Notes: generated by a model not told the origin, from the sequence alone. DNA of 64,000 nucleotides from Cyanobacteria bacterium FACHB-502 (GCA_014695325.1 JACJNZ010000019.1:39197-103196), one strand, 5' to 3'; shown: positions 45,464-54,282, numbered from the stretch's first letter. Numbers and translations: made by a program.

Positions 45464-45492
45464 AAAAGCCAGAGCAAATACTCTGACTTCAA
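45464..45492 (-). terminator. Rho-independent terminator for the 67-residue gene
   Basis: On the minus strand CAGAG-TATTTG-CTCTG, extended by AGT/GCT-type pairs, is followed directly by GCTTTTTT. It lies 37 bp past the stop of the small minus-strand gene. Its orientation supports that gene being transcribed. Confidence 0.75.
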
Positions 45493-45528
45493 GGTTGAAC
45501 TTAAGCTGATTTTATAAGATTAGGTCGT

Positions 45529-45732
45529 TTAACTAAATGGCTGACGCGAAACAAACTTCTCAAATTCGGCTTGCGTTTCGTGAAGCAATTGCCCACGACT
45601 ATCCGTCATTTTGCCCAGGGTTGGAACCAGATTCCGCGCCTGTAATGCCATGTGAAGCTGGAGATGTGCAACGTATTCGCTGAAGTCTTCACGGGTTGAA
45701 GGGTTAGATACCGACTTGAAATTCACAGCCAA
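45529..45732 (-). CDS. Small protein of unknown function (67 residues)
   Basis: The protein begins MAVNFKSVSNPSTREDFSEYVAHLQLHMALQARNLVPTLGK and ends RGQLLHETQAEFEKFVSRQPFS. It is probably all-helical and soluble. No ATG is available. The start is a TTG at 45730-45732 preceded by GAGAGGAGAG, a good Shine-Dalgarno at a normal distance. A terminator follows on the same strand. Start signal, terminator and even composition together make this a likely real gene. The family is not recognised. Confidence 0.65.
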   Translation of the reverse strand: MAVNFKSVSNPSTREDFSEYVAHLQLHMALQARNLVPTLGKMTDSRGQLLHETQAEFEKFVSRQPFS

Positions 45733-46051
45733 AATGCTCTCCTCTCAAGAACTGCGTTGCAAAAGTCAATGCTATTGAACGTAACATAATGCGATTTCTC
45801 ACATAAGTGTTTGCAATGAACTGTTACTTTCTGCGTACTTCTTTTGACTGATGAAAATGATCGATGAAAAACCGATCGCTATTTTTGGCTAAGCGGCAGC
45901 TTAAAACATGACTCATCCCGGAGCCTTTCTTGCAGGTGAAGCAGCAGGGGTCGGAGGGGGTTGCGATCGACTCAGGCTGCCTGCTTTGTTTGTGCCCAAT
46001 ATTTGTGCTCAATGCTTGTGCCCAACTTACGCCAGATTAGCGCTTCGCCAG
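45733..46051. other. Gap with a 13-bp triple repeat
   Basis: No gene is supported. At 45989-46027 three 13-bp units follow one another: TTTGTGCCCAATA, TTTGTGCTCAATG and CTTGTGCCCAACT, ending 24 bp before the comB stop. The left part holds the promoter region of the small minus-strand gene. Confidence 0.65.
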
Positions 46052-46801
46052 CTAACCCTCGACGTTGCGAATTAACACCCCAGGCTGTTTTTGAATCGGC
46101 AGCGAATCCAGCACATCGGTTTGGGCGCAGTATTTCAGATCGTCTAGACAGTCGAGCCGCAGCAGCCGCTTGCCGTGGGTTGCCTGGTGCAACAGTCCCA
46201 GCAGATTGTTTTGCCACTGGCTATAGAGCGCGACCGCCCCAAAGACTTCATCATTTCCGGCGATTTCCGGCAGGGAATGTTCTCCTTCGAGCTGTTGGCT
46301 GATCTGATGCACGATCGCCCCTGCACAAACGGTATCTTCCAGGGAGAAACTGCCTTCCCAGCCAGAGCCAACGATCCACACGGTTTCGGGACGGTGCTTG
46401 AGCAGATAATTCACCACCGCATGCCGGTTAATCAGCGCCGCCGTTAACACCGTTTCGGCATCCTGAAGCCGTTCCAGGCAGCGAGTTCCATTCGTGGTGC
46501 TGATAAAGAGGCGTTTCCCGGAAACTAGTTCGGGAGTACAGTCCAGCGGGGAGTTTCCCAAATCACAGCCTTCTACTTTTGCGCCACCTCGTTCTCCTGC
46601 GCGCAGCCGCTTATCAGGAAGCCACTGTTCGCTCACGTGCATCAGCTCTTCCATGCTGCTAAACACCTGAACTCCTTCTGCGCCTGCAGCGAGAGCGGTT
46701 GCAATAGTTGACGTTGCGCGAAGCACATCAACCGCAATTGCACAATCAGGAATTTGGGCGATCGGGGTCAGTTCGGGCGTGTGGTATATGGAGAACTTCA
46801 C
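46052..46801 (-). CDS. comB: 2-phosphosulfolactate phosphatase family protein
   Basis: A 249-residue ComB-family protein. Conserved blocks are [83 protein letters not shown] and [23 protein letters not shown]. In methanogens ComB is a Mg-dependent phosphatase in coenzyme M synthesis. Cyanobacteria keep it without that pathway, and its substrate there is not certain. The start is a GTG (46799-46801). No partner gene of sulfolactate metabolism is adjacent. Confidence 0.9.
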   Translation of the reverse strand: MKFSIYHTPELTPIAQIPDCAIAVDVLRATSTIATALAAGAEGVQVFSSMEELMHVSEQWLPDKRLRAGERGGAKVEGCDLGNSPLDCTPELVSGKRLFISTTNGTRCLERLQDAETVLTAALINRHAVVNYLLKHRPETVWIVGSGWEGSFSLEDTVCAGAIVHQISQQLEGEHSLPEIAGNDEVFGAVALYSQWQNNLLGLLHQATHGKRLLRLDCLDDLKYCAQTDVLDSLPIQKQPGVLIRNVEG

Positions 46802-47225
46802 GGGCAGCGGATTTTAGGGTAAAGGTAAACAGGAGATATGAACAGATCCTATAAATAATCAATTAAAGAGCTGTAAGAAAAATTAATGCCTATTGCCCTC
46901 CATTCTATCGGGTAATGGTCAGGGAATAGGGCGATCGATTGCTCTAGACATTGATTTAATTTAAGTATTTATGCTTATTGATAAGTTAAGCTTAGGTTAT
47001 CAGTCGGGACGTGAGCAATGGGAAGTAGAAGAGTAGATGGATCAGGGATAACGCTTGTATTTCGGCATTGCCGTCATTCTAGAGCGAGACAAAGCCCTAT
47101 CTCTATCTCCCATTTATCCCAGATTTGAAACGATTCAAAAATCCAGGATCATAAGGCTCGAAGATGCGGTTATTCTAAGAAGCCTGTCATGTTTCCGCTC
47201 CCTTTCTGCTCTTTGAAATTAAGCT
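46802..47225. other. 424-bp divergent gap between comB and thyX
   Basis: No coding frame is supported. The centre is A/T-rich (TTGATTTAATTTAAGTATTTATGC at 46950-46974, read in parts) and looks like a promoter zone for one or both divergent genes. A hairpin-like block (CCCTATCTCTATCTCCC) lies near 47093. No known RNA family was recognised. Confidence 0.5.
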
Positions 47226-47951
47226 ATGGATCGCTACTTTACCGTTGAAGCTCTCTCTCGCACGGCAAACGCCCAGCAGGTGATTTATGCTGCGATGCAC
47301 CAGGACTATGCGGAGGCATTTGTCTGGGAGGAGCGCGATCAATTTCCCGATGAAGTCAAGGCGGGCGAATTGGTGGTTCGCAACCTGCTAGCAGGCAATC
47401 GGGGACACTTCGGACCGCTCGAACATCCTCAGATCGTGCTGAACTGCGGTTATTTCCCCCACTCGACGATGCAGCAAATCAGAACGCATCGCGTTGGAAT
47501 TTCGTTTGATGTTCAATCGTTTCGGTACACTGGAGCCCGAATTACTGATGTGGTGCAAGGCAAGCGAGACGTTGAAGAAGTGTTTTATCTGCGTCCGATC
47601 GGCTCTTATACGGATCGTCAGGGTAAACGCTACGACTACACCGAGGAACTACGACAGGAAGATCTGAGCTGGTGTCTGGAGGGCTGCAAGCGATATCAGC
47701 AGCGAATGGAGCAGGGTTTTTCTGAGGAACATGCAAGAGGACTCATTCCTTTTGATGTGCGGCAGCATTGGGTGATGTCTGCCAACGTTCGATCGCTGAT
47801 GCACCTGCTCGATCTGCGCTGGAAAGCCGACGCTCAGCTAGAGGCACAGCAGCTTTGCGAACTGATCTGGACGCAGTTTCAGGATTGGGTTCCCAGCATT
47901 GCAGACTGGTATGAATCAAACCGGGCGAAAAAAGCACGCCTTGCACCATGA
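47226..47951 (+). CDS. thyX: FAD-dependent thymidylate synthase
   Basis: ThyX methylates dUMP to dTMP using methylene-tetrahydrofolate and reduced FAD. The 241-residue protein has the ThyX motif in QQIRTHRVGISFDVQSFRYTGARI (RxHR...S...SxRY) and the upstream GHFGPLEHPQIVLN. The C-terminal RSLMHLLDLRWKADAQLEAQQLCELIW contains the substrate-binding Arg region. It overlaps the next gene by ATGA, so the two are coupled, although a functional link between dTMP synthesis and a glycosyltransferase is not obvious. ThyA was not seen in the window. Confidence 0.96.
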   Translation: MDRYFTVEALSRTANAQQVIYAAMHQDYAEAFVWEERDQFPDEVKAGELVVRNLLAGNRGHFGPLEHPQIVLNCGYFPHSTMQQIRTHRVGISFDVQSFRYTGARITDVVQGKRDVEEVFYLRPIGSYTDRQGKRYDYTEELRQEDLSWCLEGCKRYQQRMEQGFSEEHARGLIPFDVRQHWVMSANVRSLMHLLDLRWKADAQLEAQQLCELIWTQFQDWVPSIADWYESNRAKKARLAP

Positions 47952-49138
47952 CGCTTTCTTTTTGCGCGATCGTTAAAAACGAAGCCGCCAATCTGCCACG
48001 CTGCCTGGAGAGTGTGCAGGGCATGGTCGATCAGATCGTGATTCTAGATACGGGATCAACCGATGAAACAGTGACGATCGCCCAATCCTTTGGCGCAGAG
48101 GTACATCACTTTCCCTGGAATAATTCTTTTGCTGCTGCCCGTAATGAATCCCTAAAATACATCACGGGCGATTGGGTTCTTGTTCTCGATGCCGACGAAG
48201 CCCTCAACCCGCAGATTATTCCCCCGCTTCGGCAGGCAATGCAGCAGACCCAGGCGATCGTCATAAACCTGATTCGGCAAGAAATTGGAGCAGTTCAGTC
48301 GCCCTATTCACTGGTGTCTCGCCTGTTTCGCCGCCATCCAGAGGTTTATTTCAGCCGTCCCTATCACGCAATGGTGGATGACAGCGTGGCTAAACTGCTG
48401 CAACGGGAACCGCAGTGGCAGGTCATTAATCTACCGGACGTGGCAATCCTTCACTACGGCTATCAGCCCGGTACCATCGCCAGCCGTGACAAGCTTCAGA
48501 AAGCCAGACAAACAATGGAGGTCTTTCTGGCAGATCATCCCGATGATCCCTATGTGTGTGCCAAGTTGGGTGCGCTTTATGTGCAGATGGGGGACGTGCA
48601 GCAGGGACTCGTGCTGCTTCAGCGGGGGCTGCAGAGCGGAAAAAGCGATCCGCCTATCCTTTACGAGCTGCACTATCACCTGGGCATTGCCTATCGTCAA
48701 TCGGGCAATTTACCCCTGGCAGAACAGCACTACCACGCCGCCCTGCAACAGCCCATCCTCGATCGCCTCAAGTTAGGTGCACAGAATAATTTGGGCAGTC
48801 TGTTGCTGGCTGAGGGAAATCTTAAGCGCGCGAAAGACTGCTTTGAAACCGTCATTCAACTTGATCCCACCCTGGCGATCGGATACCACAACCTGGGGAT
48901 GACCTGCAAAGCGATCGGACAATTTACCCAGGCGATCGACCACTATCAGCAGGCAATTCGCCTCAAGCCCGACTACGCAGAGGCATATCAGAATTTGGGC
49001 GTCGTGTGGCTCAAGCTCGGTCGCGTGAATGAAAGTCTGGCTGCGTTTCGGCAGGCGATCGATCTGCATCAGCAGCAGAATCCCTCAGAAGCCGATCGGC
49101 TCCGGCAAGGACTGCGCGAGATGGGCTTTCAGGTTTAG
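47948..49138 (+). CDS. Family 2 glycosyltransferase with TPR repeats
   Basis: A 396-residue protein. The GT-A domain (about 1-200) begins LSFCAIVKNEAANLPRCLESVQGMVDQIVILDTGSTDET and has the DxD-type metal motif WVLVLDADEALN. From about residue 205 there are four to five TPR units (YVCAKLGALYVQMGDVQQGLVLLQRG, ILYELHYHLGIAYRQSGNLPLAEQHYHAAL and so on) to the end. The GT2-TPR layout is frequent in cyanobacteria and is often tied to surface glycans or protein glycosylation; donor and acceptor are unknown. It is translationally coupled to thyX and convergent with the hydrolase. Confidence 0.92.
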   Translation: MTLSFCAIVKNEAANLPRCLESVQGMVDQIVILDTGSTDETVTIAQSFGAEVHHFPWNNSFAAARNESLKYITGDWVLVLDADEALNPQIIPPLRQAMQQTQAIVINLIRQEIGAVQSPYSLVSRLFRRHPEVYFSRPYHAMVDDSVAKLLQREPQWQVINLPDVAILHYGYQPGTIASRDKLQKARQTMEVFLADHPDDPYVCAKLGALYVQMGDVQQGLVLLQRGLQSGKSDPPILYELHYHLGIAYRQSGNLPLAEQHYHAALQQPILDRLKLGAQNNLGSLLLAEGNLKRAKDCFETVIQLDPTLAIGYHNLGMTCKAIGQFTQAIDHYQQAIRLKPDYAEAYQNLGVVWLKLGRVNESLAAFRQAIDLHQQQNPSEADRLRQGLREMGFQV

Positions 49139-49147
49139 TTTTCGGGC

Positions 49148-50056
49148 TTAACTCGATAATTCAGCTAAAAACTGGCGGATTACGCCGATCGTCACCGCAG
49201 GCAGTTCGAGTTGGGGCGTTAAGCCGACCCCTTCCAAAACTTCGACGGCTTTGATAGCGCGAGGGTTCAGTTCGGCAAATCGCTGTGCCAGAGCTGGAGG
49301 GCTGAGCTGTGCCTGTCGCCCCCAGAGAATCGCAGTCGGAACAGTGAGATCAGGAAGATATTGAGCCAGGTCAAAGCACAAATCACCCCGCACTAAGGAA
49401 AGAGCACTGGCTTCGGCATTGGGCTGGAGGGCAGAAGCGAGATAGGCATCCACCACTTCAGGGGAGACGCGATTTGACTGGGCAAACTGCCGCTGCTCTA
49501 AAAACGTCCGAATTCCGAATGGGTTGGCAATCACAGTGCTATACAGCAGCCGATCGACTCCGGGAATACTGACAATTGAGGCGATCGGATTTTGATAGGG
49601 CTGTCCAAAGTCTGCCAGCCCGGTGGGGGCACTCAGGATCAGCGATCGAATCAAGCCGGGATAACTCACTGCGACTCGCACCACAAAGGCAGCGGTCAGC
49701 GAAGAAGCCACCACGATCGCAGGCGAAGGAGCAACCTGCTCTAGAAATTCGCGAATGGTGATCAGGTAGTCTTCGATTTGATAAGGGCGCGTCAGGTGGT
49801 TCGATCGTCCCCAGCCCAGCAGATCGGGAGCGATCACCTGATATTCGGGCACAAATGCGGGATAGACCTTTGACCATTCATAAGCCGATGAGCCACCGCC
49901 AAAGCCATGCAGAAAGACGATCGGCGGTTGATCTTCAGGCGATCGCTTTCTGGTAGATTGCGATGCCGGCGAGGTTGCTTGATCTGCAGTGTAGTAGACG
50001 ATCGATCCCAGGCTGGTTGAAATCGAGTCTTGACGAAAACCGGGCGGTTGCAGCAT
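49148..50056 (-). CDS. Alpha/beta-hydrolase-fold protein with a degenerate catalytic triad
   Basis: A 302-residue protein with the fold's landmarks: oxyanion loop PIVFLHGFGGGSSAYEW, YQVIAPDLLGWGRS, and a nucleophile elbow VVASSLTAAFVV. The elbow keeps the Ser but lacks the usual GxSxG glycines. Where the acid is expected the chain reads LWGRQAQLS (no Asp). Where the His is expected it reads GVGLTPQLELP instead of GHxPxxE. Two of three triad residues therefore seem absent, unless others substitute. It resembles cyanobacterial hydrolase-like proteins of unknown role. Convergent with the glycosyltransferase. Confidence 0.88.
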   Translation of the reverse strand: MLQPPGFRQDSISTSLGSIVYYTADQATSPASQSTRKRSPEDQPPIVFLHGFGGGSSAYEWSKVYPAFVPEYQVIAPDLLGWGRSNHLTRPYQIEDYLITIREFLEQVAPSPAIVVASSLTAAFVVRVAVSYPGLIRSLILSAPTGLADFGQPYQNPIASIVSIPGVDRLLYSTVIANPFGIRTFLEQRQFAQSNRVSPEVVDAYLASALQPNAEASALSLVRGDLCFDLAQYLPDLTVPTAILWGRQAQLSPPALAQRFAELNPRAIKAVEVLEGVGLTPQLELPAVTIGVIRQFLAELSS

Positions 50057-50882
50057 AGACTGAGAAAAAAATTAAATAAAGTCGTAAGCAGAGATAAAAC
50101 TCTTGAAGCAGGGCAGACAACTATTAAATTATGTTAAGATTTGCAGTAAAAATACTACTTGTATGAGCGATCGGAATTGACAATTCCTTAAAAACGTACA
50201 AATCGCAACTTTTTTAAGTGATAGTTGCGTAATAATACGAGTAAGTCAAGAACGACGATATCAGACTGATAGGGTAAGTGACGCAGGCATCAGCAAAACT
50301 TCCTCTATTGTCTCAGGGTTTCTACCAGATTGTTTAGCCCAGGCTGTTTAGCGTCTACTAGCTGCTTCGACGGCTGCTTGGACAACACTCAGCTTTTGAA
50401 TCAGGGCTTTTAGGGTCTTCCTCGGCGCGACAGTTTCCAGGGAAATTGCTTTGCGCTAATAGACTCAAACTTTATCTTCAATCGTCACTACTTCTCTGCA
50501 AACTGTAAGGTCTGGTCAACAAGCTGGAACCTCTACTTTGCAACTCTGCCCAGCCAGCAGGGTATTTCTGCATCTGCATTCCAAACGGTCAAGGAGCGCA
50601 ATTGGGTCTGGCACTGTCCTTCTGCAAAAAGCCTGCGCTTTGTTTTGCAAGAGCACTTTGTTTCACAAATTCTGTGTAAAAAGAGCCTGTGCAAAAAAGA
50701 GACCAAGTTTTGCTCAAACCCTAACCTGCCGATCGAACCATCAGAGTGTGACGATCGTTCGGAAATTAATCCCAGCAGTGTCTTTAGAGCAGCATTTGCT
50801 TTTAGTTTACGGTTGTCGTCTGCTTTGTGGTGAGAGAGAGGCTGAATCGACTGCATCAGAAACCATCATAAGGGAGCCTATC
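50057..50882. other. 826-bp non-coding region, the largest gap in the window
   Basis: An open frame (50538 onward) continues into the next gene, but its predicted residues (Cys-, Arg-, Lys-rich) look like chance translation. The first 200 bp are A/T-rich with AATTGACAATTCC-type words and probably hold the hydrolase promoter. 50640-50705 is internally repetitive: GAGCACTTTGTTTCACAAA, TCTGTGTAAAAAGAGCC, TGTGCAAAAAAGAG. No tRNA or known small RNA was recognised. A long 5' leader for the 202-residue gene is possible. Confidence 0.5.
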
Positions 50883-51491
50883 GTGAGCAATGCTTTTCGA
50901 TCGATTGATCACAATCCTCAATGCGGCTCGACTTTCAGATCTGCCGCAAACAAAAGTCCTGGAGTGATTTACTCACCTGCCTATGCCGAAGCAGAGGTGC
51001 GAACCGTGCCTCGGCTGGATGAGCTAGATCTCAGTCCTGCCGCTGTGCTAATGCAGCAGTCGGTCTGTGTCCGCCTCGATTGGGAAGATTTGTCGCGCTT
51101 TGCGATCGTCGATCGCCAGTTTGAGCAGTGGGGCGTGGTCTTTGCCAATGCGGTTGCCGTCTGTCCTTCAAATCCTGCCTATCCGCCCTACTCCGGCACG
51201 ATGGCAGTGATGGGCGCACCCAAAGGCGGCTGGCTCGAAGCCAGATTTTTGCGCCCGGTAAAGTTTGTCAGCAGCTTTGTCACCAGTTCTCGCCGCACAA
51301 CGCTCAGTGCCTATGATGCAGACGATCGCCTGATTGCCTCGGCTAAAACCCCCGCCCCAAACCTGGCATACTCCGACTCTGAATGCCCCCCAAATGTCTG
51401 GCTCAACCTGCGAAATTTAGACATTCATCGTGTTACGTTTCATGCCTTTGATGGGCAGTTCATCCTCGACGACTTCTGCTTTTGCTTTTAG
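50883..51491 (+). CDS. Beta-rich protein of unknown function
   Basis: A 202-residue protein starting at a GTG (50883-50885) behind AAGGGAG, a good Shine-Dalgarno six bases away. The open frame extends to 50538 but lacks comparable signals. After a polar leader (~70 residues) comes a beta-sandwich-like domain: VRLDWEDLSRFAIVDRQFEQWGVVFANAVAVCPSNPAYPPYSGTMAVMGAPKGGWLEARFLRPVKFVSSFVTSSRRTTLSAYDADDRLIA and a C-terminal LNIHRVTFHAFDGQFILDDFCF-like strand set. The end is reminiscent of carbohydrate-binding or PEP-CTERM-type jelly-rolls, but there is no signal peptide or sorting motif. Function unknown. Confidence 0.7.
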   Translation: MSNAFRSIDHNPQCGSTFRSAANKSPGVIYSPAYAEAEVRTVPRLDELDLSPAAVLMQQSVCVRLDWEDLSRFAIVDRQFEQWGVVFANAVAVCPSNPAYPPYSGTMAVMGAPKGGWLEARFLRPVKFVSSFVTSSRRTTLSAYDADDRLIASAKTPAPNLAYSDSECPPNVWLNLRNLDIHRVTFHAFDGQFILDDFCFCF

Positions 51492-51493
51492 TG

Positions 51494-51540
51494 CCCAGCT
51501 TATTGCCCAACTGGTTTCTCAACTGGTTTCCCAGCTTATT
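51494..51540. repeat. Interleaved 11-12 bp repeats after the stop
   Basis: CCCAGCTTATT is at 51494-51504 and 51530-51540. CAACTGGTTTC is at 51508-51518 and 51520-51530. The array starts 3 bp after the stop of the 202-residue gene and runs into the convergent HAD gene's 3' end (its stop is at 51536). Confidence 0.85.
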
Positions 51541-52444
51541 TCGCCTGAAGAACAAATCGCTCGATCGCCACAGCCGCTCCGTCTGATTCCACATCAGGGG
51601 CAACCCAGTGAGCGGCAGTCTTCACCGCATCGGGCGCAGTTCCCATTGCCACACCAATTCCTGCATACTGAATCATTTCCAGATCATTAAAGTTATCGCC
51701 GATCGCCATCACGTTTTCTGGACGCAGTTCCAGCATTTCTTCTGCAAGATAGCGGACGGCGGTTCCTTTGTTGACGAGGGGATGGGTTGCCTCAAAGAAC
51801 GTCGCAACGGATTTGGTGAAGTAAAGCTCTGCCGGAGTATATTGCTGCCGTAGCGAAGAAAGCAGGCGATCGATCACGGCGGGATCATGGCAAAGGGCAA
51901 GGATTTTAGTCGGCTCATGATCCACCAGCATCCGCCGCAAATCCCCTACTGCAAACGGCTGGATTTGGCTGCGCTGGGCGTAGAGTTCTGTTTCTGGCGT
52001 AATCTCGCGCACATACAGCAAATCGTTTATATAAAAGTGAATCGACAGCAGATCGTGCAGTTCCGGCTGCTCAAAGTAATCGAGCAACTGCAGGGCTGCC
52101 TCGCGAGACACGGTGAGATGGCGATAGATTTTCTCGGTGGTCGGGTCTTTGATCAGTGCCCCCTGATAAGTCAGCAGCGGCAGCGTTAAGGCATTGCGAA
52201 GCCTTTCTTCCTTCGGAGCAATGGTTTGATAAAAGCGCAGGGCAGACTGAAACATCCGCCCCGTGGCGATCGCCACCTGCACGCCTTTCTCCTGAGCTGC
52301 CTGAATTGCCTGCTGCACGGCAGGGGTCATTTGGTTCGACTCGCCCACCGTGGTTCCGTCGAGGTCGATCGCAATCAAGCGAATCTGAGGCGAATGCGTT
52401 TCAGCGGCAGGATTTGCCGTCAGATTTAGGGTGGAATTTGACAT
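51536..52444 (-). CDS. HAD-superfamily phosphatase, Cof type
   Basis: About 302 residues from the ATG at 52442-52444. Motif I is LIAIDLDGTTVGES (nucleophile Asp plus DxDGT), motif II lies in VAIATGR, and motif IV is NVMAIGDNFNDLEMIQYAGIGVAMG. A large C2B cap (about 90-200) identifies the Cof/YidA subgroup, which dephosphorylates sugar phosphates or cofactors such as FMN and pyridoxal phosphate. The substrate cannot be inferred. An upstream TTG (52459) would add five residues. Confidence 0.92.
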   Translation of the reverse strand: MSNSTLNLTANPAAETHSPQIRLIAIDLDGTTVGESNQMTPAVQQAIQAAQEKGVQVAIATGRMFQSALRFYQTIAPKEERLRNALTLPLLTYQGALIKDPTTEKIYRHLTVSREAALQLLDYFEQPELHDLLSIHFYINDLLYVREITPETELYAQRSQIQPFAVGDLRRMLVDHEPTKILALCHDPAVIDRLLSSLRQQYTPAELYFTKSVATFFEATHPLVNKGTAVRYLAEEMLELRPENVMAIGDNFNDLEMIQYAGIGVAMGTAPDAVKTAAHWVAPDVESDGAAVAIERFVLQAK

Positions 52445-52496
52445 AGAATTTAGTCGCAAAATTGCTTACGGAATAGGTCACAAAAAGAATCTAAAT

Positions 52497-52538
52497 CCAA
52501 GAACACCGATCCAAAAATACCGATCCAAAAATACCGAT
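52497..52538. repeat. 14-bp tandem repeat, three units
   Basis: CCAAGAACACCGAT (52497), CCAAAAATACCGAT (52511) and CCAAAAATACCGAT (52525) are consecutive; the last two are identical. They lie 53 bp upstream of the HAD gene start, in the gap to divergent sppA. Confidence 0.9.
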
Positions 52539-52713
52539 CGAGGGACAACACACTTGTGCCCCACCCCCCAGGTAGGGACATCCCCATTCTCGCGAATCCC
52601 GATCGTCCCGTCTGATAAGGCACACTGGAATTTGGCAGCTCAGCACTTGCTGAAGGTTTCAAGTTCAACACTTGCTGACTGGTTCAATTATTGATAGGTT
52701 ACTGAAAAAAAGC

Positions 52714-53547
52714 ATGATTCGGCTCTTTAAGCCCCGGTTTCGCAAGCAAATTGCACGAATTGAAGTCTCAGGCGCGATCGCAGGTGCAACCCGTAAGTAT
52801 GTCCTCGATGCCCTAAAAACAGTCGAAGAAAAGAAATTCCCCGCTCTGCTGTTGCGGATCGACAGCCCTGGCGGAACGGTGGGGGACTCCCAGGAAATTT
52901 ACAGTGCCCTGAAGCGGCTGCGTAATAAAACCAAGATCATCGCCAGCTTTGGCAATATTTCGGCATCGGGCGGTGTGTATATTGGCATGGGCGCAGAACA
53001 CATCGTTGCCAATCCGGGAACGATCACGGGCAGCATTGGCGTGATCCTGCGCGGCAATAATCTGGAACGACTGCTCGACCGCGTCGGCGTTTCCTTTAAG
53101 GTAATCAAATCTGGTCCTTATAAAGATATTCTGTCGTTCGATCGCGAATTGACCGAGCCAGAACAGCAGATTCTGCAACAGCTCATCGACACCAGCTATA
53201 ACCAGTTTGTCCAGACAGTTGCCGAAGGTCGTCGCCTCAGTGTGGATGCCGTTCGTAGCTTTGCTGACGGACGCATTTTTACCGGAGAACAGGCTCTAGA
53301 ACTAGGAGTCGTCGATCGCCTGGGAACCGAAGAAGATGCGCGTCGCTGGGCAGCCGAACTAGTCGGACTCGACCCCGAAAAAACCCAGCTCCACAACATT
53401 GAGGAGCGCAAAAAGGGATGGCTCAGCCGCTTCCTGCCGGGTCGAAGCCAAAGCCGCAGCCAAAATAAAGGCCTCCTCGGCGGGCTGAATTGGCTGGAGT
53501 TTGAAATGGAAACGAACGGACTGCCCCTATGGATGTTTCGCCCCTAA
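52714..53547 (+). CDS. sppA: Signal peptide peptidase SppA, short form
   Basis: About 277 residues from the ATG at 52714 (MIRLFKPRFRKQIARIEVSGAI); the frame is open from 52672. It has the S49 serine-protease core: LLRIDSPGGTVGDSQEIYSAL, then FGNISASGGVYIGMGAEHIVANPGTITGSIGVI (catalytic Ser in SASGG), GVSFKVIKSGPYKDILSFDRELTEPE (catalytic Lys region) and the end FADGRIFTGEQALELGVVDRLGT. The size fits single-domain archaeal/Bacillus-like SppA, not the 600-residue E. coli form. No membrane anchor is evident. SppA degrades cleaved signal peptides; cyanobacterial SppA has been linked to phycobilisome turnover under stress. Confidence 0.93.
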   Translation: MIRLFKPRFRKQIARIEVSGAIAGATRKYVLDALKTVEEKKFPALLLRIDSPGGTVGDSQEIYSALKRLRNKTKIIASFGNISASGGVYIGMGAEHIVANPGTITGSIGVILRGNNLERLLDRVGVSFKVIKSGPYKDILSFDRELTEPEQQILQQLIDTSYNQFVQTVAEGRRLSVDAVRSFADGRIFTGEQALELGVVDRLGTEEDARRWAAELVGLDPEKTQLHNIEERKKGWLSRFLPGRSQSRSQNKGLLGGLNWLEFEMETNGLPLWMFRP

Positions 53548-53895
53548 TTCATAAAACACTGCTGAAGACAGCATGGGCATGATCGCACTTGACTCTTGAA
53601 TTCAGCTTGTCAATTCAGCCTGTAAATTTTCAAGTTGTGAATTTTAAGTTAAGTCCTTGGCATTTCAAGGCAGAACTGAGGAGGATAGATTGTAGACATC
53701 AGACCATTAGACTTTAAACTGAAGCCTGATGGAATGAAGCGATCGATTGTCTGGTCTACACAGGGCTGTTTTGTTTGCACAAAGCTGTACAGAGCTGTTT
53801 TGTTTACACAAGAGCCATGCGAAGCAGTTCCCCTTTAGAGTAGCCGGGCAAATCGAAGGGATTGGAAGCGTGTTGAAACATAGGAGGCGATCGAC
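53548..53895. other. sppA-aroH gap with stem-loops and a 29-bp-period repeat
   Basis: TGCTG-AAGA-CAGCA near 53559-53572 is a short hairpin after sppA without a T-run. AATTCAGCTTGT (53599-53610) and AATTCAGCCTGT (53612-53623) form a 13-bp stutter. An inverted repeat pairs TGTAGAC (53691-53697) and CAGAC (53700-53704) with GTCTG (53749-53753) and GTCTACA (53754-53760), enclosing CCATTAG...CCTGATGG. GCTGTTTTGTTTGCACAA (53765) recurs at 53794 with one change. No gene is seen. The structured part ends about 135 bp before aroH. Confidence 0.6.
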
Positions 53896-54282
53896 GTGGG
53901 CTGGAAAGTAAGGGCAATTCGTGGGGCAACAACGGTTTCAGAAAACACGGTAGAGGCGATCCGGGAAGCTGTCGCCGAACTGCTGGACGAGCTAGAACGC
54001 CAAAACCCCATCGACCCTGACGATATTATCAGTGCCACATTTTCTGTCACCCGCGATCTAGATGCAATTTTTCCCGCATCCGTTGCCCGTCAGCGTCCAC
54101 ACTGGCAGGATGTGCCGCTTCTGGATGTGCAGCAGATGCACGTCGAGGGCAGTCTGGAACGCTGTATTCGCTTCCTAATCCACATCAACACGCCCGATCC
54201 CTTCGTCAAAATTCACCATCCTTATCTGCGGCAGGCGAAATATCTGCGCCCGGACTGGAGTATGGCGACGATCGAGCATTAA
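53896..54282 (+). CDS. aroH: Chorismate mutase, AroH class
   Basis: A 128-residue AroH-type (pseudo-alpha/beta-barrel trimer) enzyme converting chorismate to prephenate for Phe/Tyr synthesis. The N-terminus VRAIRGATTVSENTVEAIREAVAELLDELERQN carries the active-site Arg. DIISATFSVTRDLDAIFPASVARQ and CIRFLIHINTP follow, and KIHHPYLRQAKYLRPDW closes the site. The GTG start (53896) is preceded by AGGAGG at 53882-53887. The upstream region can fold (see the gap entry). The cyanobacterial enzyme is of the Bacillus AroH type rather than the AroQ fold. Confidence 0.95.
   Translation: MGWKVRAIRGATTVSENTVEAIREAVAELLDELERQNPIDPDDIISATFSVTRDLDAIFPASVARQRPHWQDVPLLDVQQMHVEGSLERCIRFLIHINTPDPFVKIHHPYLRQAKYLRPDWSMATIEH

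Noticed and set aside
50538..50882. 115-codon N-terminal extension of the gene at 50883
   Set aside because: Cys/Arg/Lys-rich translation without structure, and a clear Shine-Dalgarno plus GTG mark the later start.
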